Shown in pieces: positions 38,801-51,060 of a DNA stretch of 64,000 bases. Source of the stretch: Lasioglossum baleicum (Eukaryota; Arthropoda; Insecta; Hymenoptera; Halictidae). The stretch spans positions 124,001 through 188,000 of the forward strand of contig NW_027469200.1 of NCBI RefSeq assembly GCF_051020765.1, in the 5' to 3' direction. Under the pieces are notes generated by a model that was not told where the DNA came from, did no database searches, and saw nothing but the letters and a program-made list of their open reading frames with translations. The translations under genes were made by a program, and so were the position numbers. Position 1 is the first letter of the stretch; every line of letters starts with the position of its first letter.

Positions 38801-41800
38801 ATTGGAATTTATTCTGCGCGGCTCACCGTCTCACCGGCGAGAAGTGGTCGAAGCCACCGTAACAATATAAACAATTGACGCCCACCCCCTCATCGAGGCG
38901 CAGTAAAATTATCAAACGTTGCCCTGTCCTCGGCTATAAAATGGTTGCGGAGCACTGCTGTTAAGCTCAAGTGAAAGCCTTTTGATTCGAAGAATTGCAA
39001 GCTTGCATTTTCACCACTGGTCTAACGAAATGTGAGAATTAAGCTGTATAACTAAATATTGCACCAACACAGAGTGGAACCACGCGCAGGATCTCGTTCT
39101 CCAACCGAAGCAGAGATGGACGCGTTCGAGGAATACGCAACCATCCACAAAGGAGGGTATTTGGATTCGTCGGAGAAAGACCTGATAAAGAAAAATTGGA
39201 ATTGATTCTGCAAGGCTCTCCGTCTCACTGCTGAGACGGGGCCGAAGCCTCCGCAAAAATATAAACAATTATCGTCCCCCCCATCAACGGGGCTCGGTAA
39301 AATTATCAAACGTTGACCGGTTCGCGATTATAAAAAGTTTGGGGAGCACTGCTGTAAAGCACAAATGGGAGCTGTTGGATTCGAAGAATTGCAAGCTCTT
39401 AATATCACCATAGGTCTTGCGAACCCTGAGAATTAAGCTGTATAACCCAAACTTGCTCCGACATAGAGTGGAACCACGCGCAGGGCCTCGTTCTGCAACC
39501 GTAGCAGAGATGGTTCCGTTCAAAGAATACGCGACCATCCACAAAGGGTATTTCGTTTCGTCGGAGCACGACGTGATGAAGTAAAATTGGAATTTATTCT
39601 GCGAGGCTCACCGTCTAACCGGCGAGAAGTGGTCGAAGCCACCGTAACAATATAAACAATTGACGCCCCCCCCCCCCACCTCATCGAGGCGCTGTAAAAT
39701 CATCAAACGTTGCCCTGTCCGCGGCTATAAAATGGTTGGGGAGCACTGCTGTTAAGCACAAGTGAAAGCTTTTGGATTCGAAGAATTGCAAGCTCGCATT
39801 TTCACCACAGGTCTAGCGAAACCTGAGTTTAAGCTGTGCAGCCCAATATTGCACCAACACAGAGTGGATCCAGGAGCAGGATCTCGTTCTCCAACCGAAG
39901 CAGAGATGGACGCGTTCGAGGAATACGCAACCATCCACAAAGGAGGGTATTTCGATTCGTCGGAGAACGACCTGATAAAGAAAAATTGGAATTTATTCTG
40001 CAAGGCTCTCCGTCTCACTGCTGAGACGGGGCCGAAGCCTCCGCAAAAATATAAACAATTATCGTCCCCCCCCCCTCAACGGGCCGCGGTAAAATTATCA
40101 AACGTTGACCGGTTCGCGATTATAAAAAGTTTGGGGAGCACTGCTGTAAAGCACAAGTGAAAGCTTTTGGATTCGAAGAATTGCAAGCTGTTATTATCAC
40201 CACTGGTCCAGCGAAACGTGAGAATTAAGCTGTACAATCCAATATTGCACCAACACAGAGTGGAACCCGCGCAGGATTTCGTTCTCCAACCGAAGCTGAG
40301 AAGGTGGCGTTCGAAGAATACGCGGCCATCAACAAAGGGTATTTCGATTCTTCGGAGGACGACGTGATGAAGTAAAATTGGAATTTATTCTGCGCGGCTC
40401 ACCGTCTCACCGGCGAGAAGTGGTCGAAGCCACCGTAACAATATAAACAATTGACGCCCCCCCCCCCTCATCGAGGCGCCGTAAAATTATCAAACGTTGC
40501 CCTGTCCGCGGCTATAAAATGGTTGGGGAGCACTGCTGTTAAGCACAAGTGAAAGCCTTTGGATTCGAAGAATTGCAAGCTCGCATTTTCACCACTGGTC
40601 TAACGAAATGTGAGAATTAAGCTGTATAACCCAATATTGCACCAACACAGAGTGGAACCACGCGCAGGATCTCGTTCTCCAACCAAAGCAGAGATGGACG
40701 CGTTCGAGGAATACGCAACCATCCACAAAGGAGGGTATTTCGATTCTTCGGAGAACGACCTGATAAAGAAAAATTGGAATTTATTCTGCAAGGCTCTCCG
40801 TCTCATTGCTGAGACGGGGCCGTAGCCTCCGCAAAAATATAAACAATTATCGTCCCCCCCCCCTCAACGGGGCGCGGTAAAATTATCAAACGTTGAACGG
40901 TTCGCGATTATAAAAAGTTTGGGGAGCACTGCTGTAAAGCACAAGTGAAAGCTTTTGGATTCGAAGAATTGCAAGCTGTTATTATCACCACTGGTCCAGC
41001 GAAACGTGAGAATTAAGCTGTACAATCCAATATTGTACCAACACAGAGTGGAACCCGCGCAGGATTTCGTTCTCCAACCGAAGCTGAGAAGGTCGCGTTC
41101 GAAGAATACGCGGCCATCAACAAAGGGTATTTCGATTCGTCGGAGGACGACGTAATGAAGTAAAATTGGAATTTATTCTGCGCGGCTCACCGTCTCACCG
41201 GCGAGAAGTGGTCGAAGCCACCGTAACAATATAAACAATTGACACCCCCCCCCCCCTCATCGAGGCGCAGTAAAATTATCAAACGTTGCCCTGTCCGCGG
41301 CTATAAAATGGTTGCGGAGCACTGCTGTTAAGCTCAAGTGAAAGCCTTTTGATTCGAAGAATTGCAAGCTCGCATTTTCACCACTGGTCTATCGAAATGT
41401 GAGAATTAAGCTGTATAACTCAATATTGCACCAACACAGAGTGGAACCACGCGCAGGATCTCGTTCTCCAACCGAAGCAGAGATGGACGCGTTCGAGGAA
41501 TACGCAACCATCCACAAAGGAGGGTATTTCGATTCGTCGGAGAACGACCTGATAAAGAAAAATTGGAATTGATTCTGCAAGGCTCTCCGTCTCACTGCTG
41601 AGACGGGGCCGAAGCCTCCGCAAAAATATAAACAATTATCGTCCCCCCCCTCAACGGGGCGCGGTAAAATTATCAAACGTTGACCGGTTCGCGATTATAA
41701 AAAGTTTGGGGAGCACTGCTGTAAAGCACAAATGGGAGCTGATGGATTCGAAGAATTGCAAGCTCTTAATATCACCATAGGTCTTGCGAACCCTGAGAAT

Positions 41801-42850
41801 TAAGCTGTATAACCCAAACTTGCTCCGACATAGAGTGGAACCACGCGCAGGGCCTCGTTCTGCAACCGTAGCAGAGATGGTTCCGTTCAAAGAATACGCG
41901 ACCATCCACAAAGGGTATTTCGTTTCGTCGGAGCACGACGGGATGAAGTAAAATTGGAATTTATTCTGCGAGGCTCACCGTCTAACCGGCGAGAAGTGGT
42001 CGAAGCCACCGTAACAATATAAACAATTGACGCCCCCCCCCCCCCCCACCTCATCGAGGCGCTGTAAAATCATCAAACGTTGCCCTGTCCGCGGCTATAA
42101 AATGGTTGGGGAGCACTGCTGTTAAGCACAAGTGAAAGCTTTTGGATTCGAAGAATTGCAAGCTCGCATTTTCACCACAGGTCTAGCGAAACCTGAGTTT
42201 AAGCTGTGCAGCCCAATATTGCACCAACACAGAGTGGATCCAGGAGCAGGATCTCATTCTCCAACCGAAGCAGAGATGGACGCGTTCGAGGAATACGCAA
42301 CCATCCACAAAGGAGGGTATTTCGATTCGTCGGGGAACGATTTGATAAAGAAAAATTGGAATTTATTCTGCAAGGCTCTTCGTCTCACTGCTGAGACGGG
42401 GCCGAAGCCTCCGCAAAAATATAAACAATTATCGTCCCCCCCTCAACGGGGCGCGGTAAAATTATCAAACGTTGCCCGGTCCGCGGCTATAAAATGGTTG
42501 GGGAGCACTGCTGTTAAGCACAAGTGAAAGCTTTTGGATTCGAAGAATTGCAAGCTCGCATTTTCACCACAGGTCTTGCGGAACCTGAGAATAAAGCTGT
42601 GCAGCCCAATATTGCACCAACACAGAGTGGATCCACGCGCAGGATCTCGTTCTCCAACCGAAGCTGAGATGGACGCGTTCGAGGAATACGCAACCATCCA
42701 CAAAGGAGGGTATTTCGATTCGTCGGAGAACGACCTGATAATGAAAAATTGGAATTTATTCTGCAAGTCTCCGTCTCACTGCTGAGACGGGGCCGAAGCC
42801 TCCGCAAAAATATAAACAATTATCGTCTCGCCCCTCATCGTGGCGCGGTA
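35841..42850. repeat. Satellite mosaic with repeated 0.9-kb blocks
   Basis: A block holding the CAAATGGGAGCT subtype followed by a monomer reading CCTGAGTTTAAGCTGTGCAG recurs at about 36531-37402, 39284-40160 and 41651-42527 (and again at 46375-47247). Spacings are about 2.75, 2.37 and 4.72 kb. In all of these the C-tract is followed by ACCTCATCGAGGCGCTGTAAAATCATC. The longest C-tract of the window, 15 C, is at 42033-42047. 37807-38007 and 40955-41155 are near-identical A monomers. Confidence 0.78.
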
Positions 42851-44440
42851 AAATTATCAAACGTTGACCGGTTCGCGATTATAAAAAGTTTGGGGAGCAC
42901 TGCTGTAAAGCACAAGTGAAAGCTTTTGGATTCGAAGAATTGCAAGCTCTTATTATCACCACTGGTCCAGCGAAACGTGAGAATTAAGCTGTACAATCCA
43001 ATATTGCACCAACACAGAGTGGAACCCGCGCAGGATTTCGTTCTCCAACCGAAGCTGAGAAGATCGAGTTCGTAGAATACGCGGCCATCAACAAAGGGTA
43101 TTTCGATTCGTCGGAGGACGACGTGATGAAGTAAAATTGGAAATTATTCTGCGCGGCTCACCGTCTCACCGGCGAGAAGTGGTCGAAGCCACCGTAACAA
43201 TATAAACAATTGACGCCCCCCCCCCCTCATCGAGGCGCCGTAAAATTATCAAACGTTGCCCTGTCCGCGGCTATAAAATGGTTGGGGAGCACTGCTGTTA
43301 AGCACAAGTGAAAGCCTTTGGATTCGAAGAAATGCAAGCTCGCATTTTCACCACTGGTCTAACGAAATGTGAGAATTAAGCTGTATAACCCAATATTGCA
43401 CCAACACAGAGTGGAACCACGCGCAGGATCTCGTTCTCCAACCGAAGCAGCGATGGACGCGTTCGAGGAATACGCAACCATCCACAAAGGAGGGTATTTC
43501 GATTCGTCGGAGAACGACCTGATAAAGAAAAATTGGAATTTATTCTGCAAGGCTCTCCGTCTCACTGCTGAGACGGGGCCGAAGCCTCCGCAAAAATATA
43601 AACAATTATCGTCCCCCCCCTCAACGGGCCGCGGTAAAATTATCAAACGTTGACCGGTTCGCGATTATAAAAAGTTTGGGGAGCACTGCTGTAAAGCACA
43701 AGTGAAAGCTTTTGGATTCGAAGAATTGCAAGCTGTTATTATCACCACTGGTCCAGCGAAACGTGAGAATTAAGCTGTACAATCCAATATTGCACCAACA
43801 CAGAGTGGAACCCGCGCAGGATTTCGTTCTCCAACCGAAGCTGAGAAGGTGGCGTTCGAAGAATACGCGGCCATCAACAAAGGGTATTTCGATTCTTCGG
43901 AGGACGACGTGATGAAGTAAAATTGGAATTTATTCTGCGCGGCTCACCGTCTCACCGGCGAGAAGTGGTCGAAGCCACCGTAACAATATAAACAATTGAC
44001 GCCCCCCCCCTCATCGAGGCGCCGTAAAATTATCAAACGTTGCCCTGTCCGCGGCTATAAAATGGTTGGGGAGCACTGCTGTTAAGCACAAGTGAAAGCC
44101 TTTGGATTCGAAGAATTGCAAGCTCGCATTTTCACCACTGGTCTAACGAAATGTGAGAATTAAGCTGTATAACCCAATATTGCACCAACACAGAGTGGAA
44201 CCACGCGCAGGATCTCGTTCTCCAACCAAAGCAGAGATGGACGCGTTCGAGGAATACGCAACCATCCACAAAGGAGGGTATTTCGATTCTTCGGAGAACG
44301 ACCTGATAAAGAAAAATTGGAATTTATTCTGCAAGGCTCTCCGTCTCATTGCTGAGACGGGGCCGTAGCCTCCGCAAAAATATAAACAATTATCGTCCCC
44401 CCCCCCCTCAACGGGGCGCGGTAAAATTATCAAACGTTGA
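42851..44440. repeat. Satellite block shared with 49528-51060 (copy 1)
   Basis: The private variants GAGTTCGTAGAATACGCGG (near 43067) and GAAGAAATGCAAGC (near 43326) both recur at an offset of 6,676-6,677 (near 49743 and 50003). Further matching positions are 43369, 43712 and 44153 against 50044, 50390 and 50832. Within it, 43712-44440 also matches 40167-40890 (offset about 3,544). Confidence 0.82.
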
Positions 44441-47400
44441 ACGGTTCGCGATTATAAAAAGTTTGGGGAGCACTGCTGTAAAGCACAAGTGAAAGCTTTT
44501 GGATTCGAAGAATTGCAAGCTGTTATTATCACCACTGGTCCAGCGAAACGTGAGAATTAAGCTGTACAATCCAATATTGTACCAACACAGAGTGGAACCC
44601 GCGCAGGATTTCGTTCTCCAACCGAAGCTGAGAAGGTCGCGTTCGAAGAATACGCGGCCATCAACAAAGGGTATTTCGATTCGTCGGAGGACGACGTAAT
44701 GAAGTAAAATTGGAATTTATTCTGCGCGGCTCACCGTCTCACCGGCGAGAAGTGGTCGAAGCCACCGTAACAATATAAACAATTGACGCCCCCCCCCCCT
44801 CATCGAGGCGCAGTAAAATTATCAAACGTTGCCCGGTCCGCGGCTATAAAATGGTTGGGGAGCACTGCTGTTAAGCACAAGTGAAAGCTTTTGGATTCGA
44901 AGAATTGCAAGCTCGCATTTTCACCACAGGTCTTGCGGAACCTGAGAATAAAGCTGTGCAGCCCAATATTGCACCAACACAGAGTGGATCCACGCGCAGG
45001 ATCTCGTTCTCCAACCGAAGCTGAGATGGACGCGTTCGAGGAATACGCAACCATCCACAAAGGAGGGTATTTCGATTCGTCGGAGAACGACCTGATAATG
45101 AAAAATTGGAATTTATTCTGCAAGTCTCCGTCTCACTGCTGAGACGGGGCCGAAGCCTCCGCAAAAATATAAACAATTATCGTCTCGCCCCTCATCGTGG
45201 CGCGGTAAAATTATCAAACGTTGACCGGTTCGCGATTATAAAAAGTTTGGGGAGCACTGCTGTAAAGCACAAGTGAAAGCTTTTGGATTCGAAGAATTGC
45301 AAGCTGTTATTATCACCACTGGTCCAGCGAAACGTGAGAATTAAGCTGTACAATCCAATATTGCACCAACACAGAGTGGAACCCGCGCAGGATTTCGTTC
45401 TCCAACCGAAGCTGAGAAGGTGGCGTTCGAAGAATACGCGGCCATCAACAAAGGGTATTTCGATTCTTCGGAGGACGACGTGATGAAGTAAAATTGGAAT
45501 TTATTCTGCGCGGCTCACCGTCTCACCGGCGAGAAGTGGTCGAAGCCACCGTAACAATATAAACAATTGACGCCCCCCCCCCCCTCATCGAGGCGCCGTA
45601 AAATTATCAAACGTTGCCCTGTCCGCGGCTATAAAATGGTTGGGGAGCACTGCTGTTAAGCACAAGTGAAAGCCTTTGGATTCGAAGAATTGCAAGCTCG
45701 CATTTTCACCACTGGTCTAACGAAATGTGAGAATTAAGCTGTATAACCCAATATTGCACCAACACAGAGTGGAACCACGCGCAGGATCTCGTTCTCCAAC
45801 CAAAGCAGAGATGGACGCGTTCGAGGAATACGCAACCATCCACAAAGGAGGGTATTTCGATTCTTCGGAGAACGACCTGATAAAGAAAAATTGGAATTTA
45901 TTCTGCAAGGCTCCCCGTCTCATTGCTGAGACGGGGCCGTAGCCTCCGCAAAAATATAAACAATTATCGTCCCCCCCCCCCTCAACGGGGCGCGGTAAAA
46001 TTATTAAACGTTGAACGGTTCGAGATTATAAAAAGTTTGGGGAGCACTGCTGTAAAGCACAAGTGAAAGCTTTTGGATTCGAAGAATTGCAAGCTGTTAT
46101 TATCACCACTGGTCCAGCGAAACGTGAGAATTAAGCTGTACAATCCAATATTGTACCAACACAGAGTGGAACCCGCGCAGGATTTCGTTCTCCAACCAAA
46201 GCAGAGATGGACGCGTTCGAGGAATACGCAACCATCCACAAAGGAGGGTATTTGGATTCGTCGGAGAAAGACCTGATAAAGAAAAATTGGAATTGATTCT
46301 GCAAGGCTCTCCGTCTCACTGCTGAGACGGGGCCGAAGCCTCCGCAAAAATATAAACAATTATCGTCCCCCCCATCAACGGGGCTCGGTAAACTTATCAA
46401 ACGTTGACCGGTTCGCGATTATAAAAAGTTTGGGGAGCACTGCTGTAAAGCACAAATGGGAGCTGTTGGATTCGAAGAATTGGAAGCTCTTAATATCACC
46501 ATAGGTCTTGCGAACCCTGAGAATTAAGCTGTATAACCCAAACTTGCTCCGACATAGAGTGGAACCACGCGCAGGGCCTCGTTCTGCAACCGTAGCAGAG
46601 ATGGTTCCGTTCAAAGAATACGCGACCATCCACAAAGGGTATTTCGTTTCGTCGGAGCACGACGTGATGAAGTAAAATTGGAATTTATTCTGCGAGGCTC
46701 ACCGTCTAACCGGCGATAAGTGGTCGAAGCCACCGTAACAATATAAACAATTGACGCCCCCCCCCCCACCTCATCGAGGCGCTGTAAAATCATCAAACGT
46801 TGCCCTGTCCGCGGCTATAAAATGGTTGGGGAGCACTGCTGTTAAGCACAAGTGAAAGCTTTTGGATTCGAAGAATTGCAAGCTCGCATTTTCACCACAG
46901 GTCTAGCGAAACCTGAGTTTAAGCTGTGCAGCCCAATATTGCACCAACACAGAGTGGATCCAGGAGCAGGATCTCGTTCTCCAACCGAAGCAGAGATGGA
47001 CGCGTTCGAGGAATACGCAACCATCCACAAAGGAGGGTATTTCGATTCGTCGGGGAACGATTTGATAAAGAAAAATTGGAATTTATTCTGCAAGGCTCTT
47101 CGTCTCACTGCTGAGACGGGGCCGAAGCCTCCGCAAAAATATAAACAATTATCGTCCCCCCCTCAACGGGGCGCGGTAAAATTATCAAACGTTGCCCGGT
47201 CCGCGGCTATAAAATGGTTGGGGAGCACTGCTGTTAAGCACAAGTGAAAGCTTTTGGATTCGAAGAATTGCAAGCTCGCATTTTCACCACAGGTCTTGCG
47301 GAACCTGCGAATAAAGCTGTGCAGCCCAATATTGCACCAACACAGAGTGGATCCACGCGCAGGATCTCGTTCTCCAACCAAAGCAGAGATGGACGCGTTC

Positions 47401-49527
47401 GAGGAATACGCAACCATCCACAAAGGAGGGTATTTCGATTCTTCGGAGAACGACCTGATAAAGAAAAATTGGAATTTATTCTGCAAGGCTCTCCGTCTCA
47501 CTGCTGAGACAGGGCCGGAGCCTCCGCAAAAATATAAACAATTATCGTCCCCCCCTCAACGGGGCGCGGTAAAATTATCAAACGTTGACCGGTTCTAGAC
47601 TATAAAAAGTTTGGGGAGCACTGCTGTAAAGCACAAGTGAAAGCTTTTGGATTCGAAGAATTGCAAGCTCGCATTTTCACCACTAGTCTAACGAAATGTG
47701 AGAATTAAGCTGTATAACCCAATATTGCCCCAACACAGAGTGGAACCACGCGCAGCATCTCGTTCTGCAACCGTAGCAGAGATGGACCCGTTCGAAGAAT
47801 ACGCGACCATCCACAAAGGGTATTTCGATTCGTCGGAGCACGACGTGATGAAGTAAAATTGGAATTTATTCTGCGAGGGTCACCGTCTCACCGGCGAGAA
47901 GTGGTCGAAGCCACCGCAACAATATAAACAATTGACGCTGTGATAAAGAATTTGTTCTGCGAGGCTCACCGTCCCACTGGCGAGACGGGGCCGAAGCCTC
48001 CGCAAAAATATAAATAATTAACGTCTCGCCCCTAATCATTGACCGGCGAGCTCGTATTTTCACCACAGGTCTTGCGAACCCTGAGAAATGAGCTGTGTAG
48101 CCCAATATTGCACCAACACAGAATGGATCCACGTGCAGTATATCGTTCTTGAATCGAAGCAGAGATGGACGCGTACGAGGAATACGCAACCATCCACAAT
48201 GGAGGGTATTTCGATCCGTCGGAGAACGACCTGATAAAGAAAAATTGGAATTGAATCTGCAAGGCTCTCCGTCTCACTGCTGAGACGGGGCCGAAGCCTT
48301 CGCAAAAATATAAACAATTATCGTCCCCCCCTCAACGGGGCGCGGTAAAATTATCAAACGTTGACCGGTTCGCGACTATAAAAAATTTGGGGAGCACTGC
48401 TGTAAAGCACAAGTGAAAGCTTTTGGATTCGAAGAATTGCAAGCTCTTATTATCACCACTGGTCCAGCGAAACGTGAGAATTAAGCTGTACAATCCAATA
48501 TTGCACCAACACAGAGTGGAACCCGCGCAGGATTTCGTTCTCTAACCGAAGCTGAGAAGATCGAGTTCGAAGAATACGCGGCCATCCACAAAGGGTATTT
48601 CGATTCGTCGGAGGACGACGTGATGAAGTAGAATTGGAATTTATTCTCCGAGGCTCACCGTCTCACCGGCGAGAAGTGGTCGAAGCCACCGTAACAATAT
48701 AAACAATTGACGCCCCCTCCCCTCATCGAGGCGCCGTAAAATTATCAAACGTTGCCCTGTCCGCGGCTATCAAATGGATGGGGAGCACTGCTGTTAAGCA
48801 CAAGTGAAAGCTTTTGGATTCGAAGAATTGCAAGCACGCATTTTCACCACAGGTCTAGCGAAACCTCAGAATAAAGCTGCGCAACCCAATATTTCACCAA
48901 CACAGAATGGATCCACGCGCAGGATTTCGTTCTCCAACCGAAGCTGAGATGGACGCGTTCGAAGAATACGCGGCCATCAACAAAGGGTATTTCGATTCGT
49001 CGGAGGACGACGTGATGAAGTAAAATTGGAATTTAATCTGCGCGGCTCACCGTCTCACCGGCGAGAAGTGGTAGAAGCCACCGTAACAATATAAACAATT
49101 GACGCCCCCCCCCCCTCATCGAGGCGCAGTAAAATTATCAAACGTTGCCCTGTCCGCGGCTATAAAATGGTTGCGGAGCACTGCTGTTAAGCTCAAGTGA
49201 AAGCCTTTGGATTCGAAGAATTGCAAGCTCGCATTTTCACCACTGGTCTAACGAAATGTGAGAATTAAGCTGTATAACTCAATATTGCACCAACACAGAG
49301 TGGAACCACGCGCAAAGTCTCGTTCTCCAACCGAAGCAGAGATGGACGCGTTCGAGGAATACGCAACCATCCACAAAGGAGGGTATTTCGGTCCTCGGAG
49401 AACGACCTGATAAACAAAAATTGGAATTGATTCTGCAAGGCTCTCCGTCTCACTGCTGAGACGGGGCCGATGCCTCCGCAAAAATATAAACAATTATCGT
49501 CCCCCCCCCCTCAACGTGGCGCGGTAA
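44441..49527. repeat. Satellite mosaic
   Basis: 44800-45176 matches 42443-42819 at an offset of 2,357, including a private deletion giving CTGCAAGTCTCCGTC. 45283-46020 repeats 43712-44450 at an offset of 1,571. 46375-47247 is another copy of the CAAATGGGAGCT block. 47640-48330 contains the last composite monomer, related to the one at 35280-35740. 48400-49527 returns to A/B dimers with a few odd changes, for example GCGCAAAGTCTCG at 49310. Confidence 0.75.
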
Positions 49528-51060
49528 AATTATCAAACGTTGACCGGTTCGCGATTATAAAAAGTTTGGGGAGCACTGCTGTAAAGCACAAGTGAAAGCT
49601 TTTGGATTCGAAGAATTGCAAGCTCTTATTATCACCACTGGTCCAGCGAAACGTGAGAATTAAGCTGTACAATCCAATATTGCACCAACACAGAGTGGAA
49701 CCCGCGCAGGATTTCGTTCTCCAACCGAAGCTGAGAAGATCGAGTTCGTAGAATACGCGGCCATCAACAAAGGGTATTTCGATTCGTCGGAGGACGACGT
49801 GATGAAGTAAAATTGGAAATTATTCTGCGCGGCTCACCGTCTCACCGGCGAGAAGTGGTCGAAGCCACCGTAACAATATAAACAATTGACGCCCCCCCTC
49901 CTCATCGAGGCGCCGTAAAATTATCAAACGTTGCCCTGTCCGCGGCTATAAAATGGTTGGGGAGCACTGCTGTTAAGCACAAGTGAAAGCCTTTGGATTC
50001 GAAGAAATGCAAGCTCGCATTTTCACCACTGGTCTAACGAAATGTGAGAATTAAGCTGTATAACCCAATATTGCACCAACACAGAGTGGAACCACGCGCA
50101 GGATCTCGTTCTCCAACCGAAGCAGCGATGGACGCGTTCGAGGAATACGCAACCATCCACAAAGGAGGGTATTTCGATTCGTCGGAGAACGACCTGATAA
50201 AGAAAAATTGGAATTTATTCTGCAAGGCTCTCCGTCTCACTGCTGAGACGGGGCCGAAGCCTCCGCAAAAATATAAACAATTGTCGTCCCCCCCCCCCTC
50301 AACGGGCCGCGGTAAAATTATCAAACGTTGACCGGTTCGCGATTATAAAAAGTTTGGGGAGCACTGCTGTAAAGCACAAGTGAAAGCTTTTGGATTCGAA
50401 GAATTGCAAGCTGTTATTATCACCACTGGTCCAGCGAAACGTGAGAATTAAGCTGTACAATCCAATATTGCACCAACACAGAGTGGAACCCGCGCAGGAT
50501 TTCGTTCTCCAACCGAAGCTGAGAAGGTGGCGTTCGAAAAATACGCGGCCATCAACAAAGGGTATTTCGATTCTTCGGAGGACGACGTGATGAAGTAAAA
50601 TTGGAATTTATTCTGCGCGGCTCACCGTCTCACCGGCGAGAAGTGGTCGAAGCCACCGTAACAATATAAACAATTGACGCCCCCCCCCCTCATCGAGGCG
50701 CCGTAAAATTATCAAACGTTGCCCTGTCCGCGGCTATAAAATGGTTGGGGAGCACTGCTGTTAAGCACAAGTGAAAGCCTTTGGATTCGAAGAATTGCAA
50801 GCTCGCATTTTCACCACTGGTCTAACGAAATGTGAGAATTAAGCTGTATAACCCAATATTGCACCAACACAGAGTGGAACCACGCGCAGGATCTCGTTCT
50901 CCAACCAAAGCAGAGATGGACGCGTTCGAGGAATACGCAACCATCCACAAAGGAGGGTATTTCGATTCTTCGGAGAACGACCTGATAAAGAAAAATTGGA
51001 ATTTATTCTGCAAGGCTCTCCGTCTCATTGCTGAGACGGGGCCGTAGCCTCCGCAAAAAT
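49528..51060. repeat. Satellite block shared with 42851-44440 (copy 2)
   Basis: This is the second copy of the block described at 42851, about 6,677 bp downstream, with changed C-tract lengths and few substitutions (for example TTCGAAAAATACGCGG near 50534). Confidence 0.82.
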
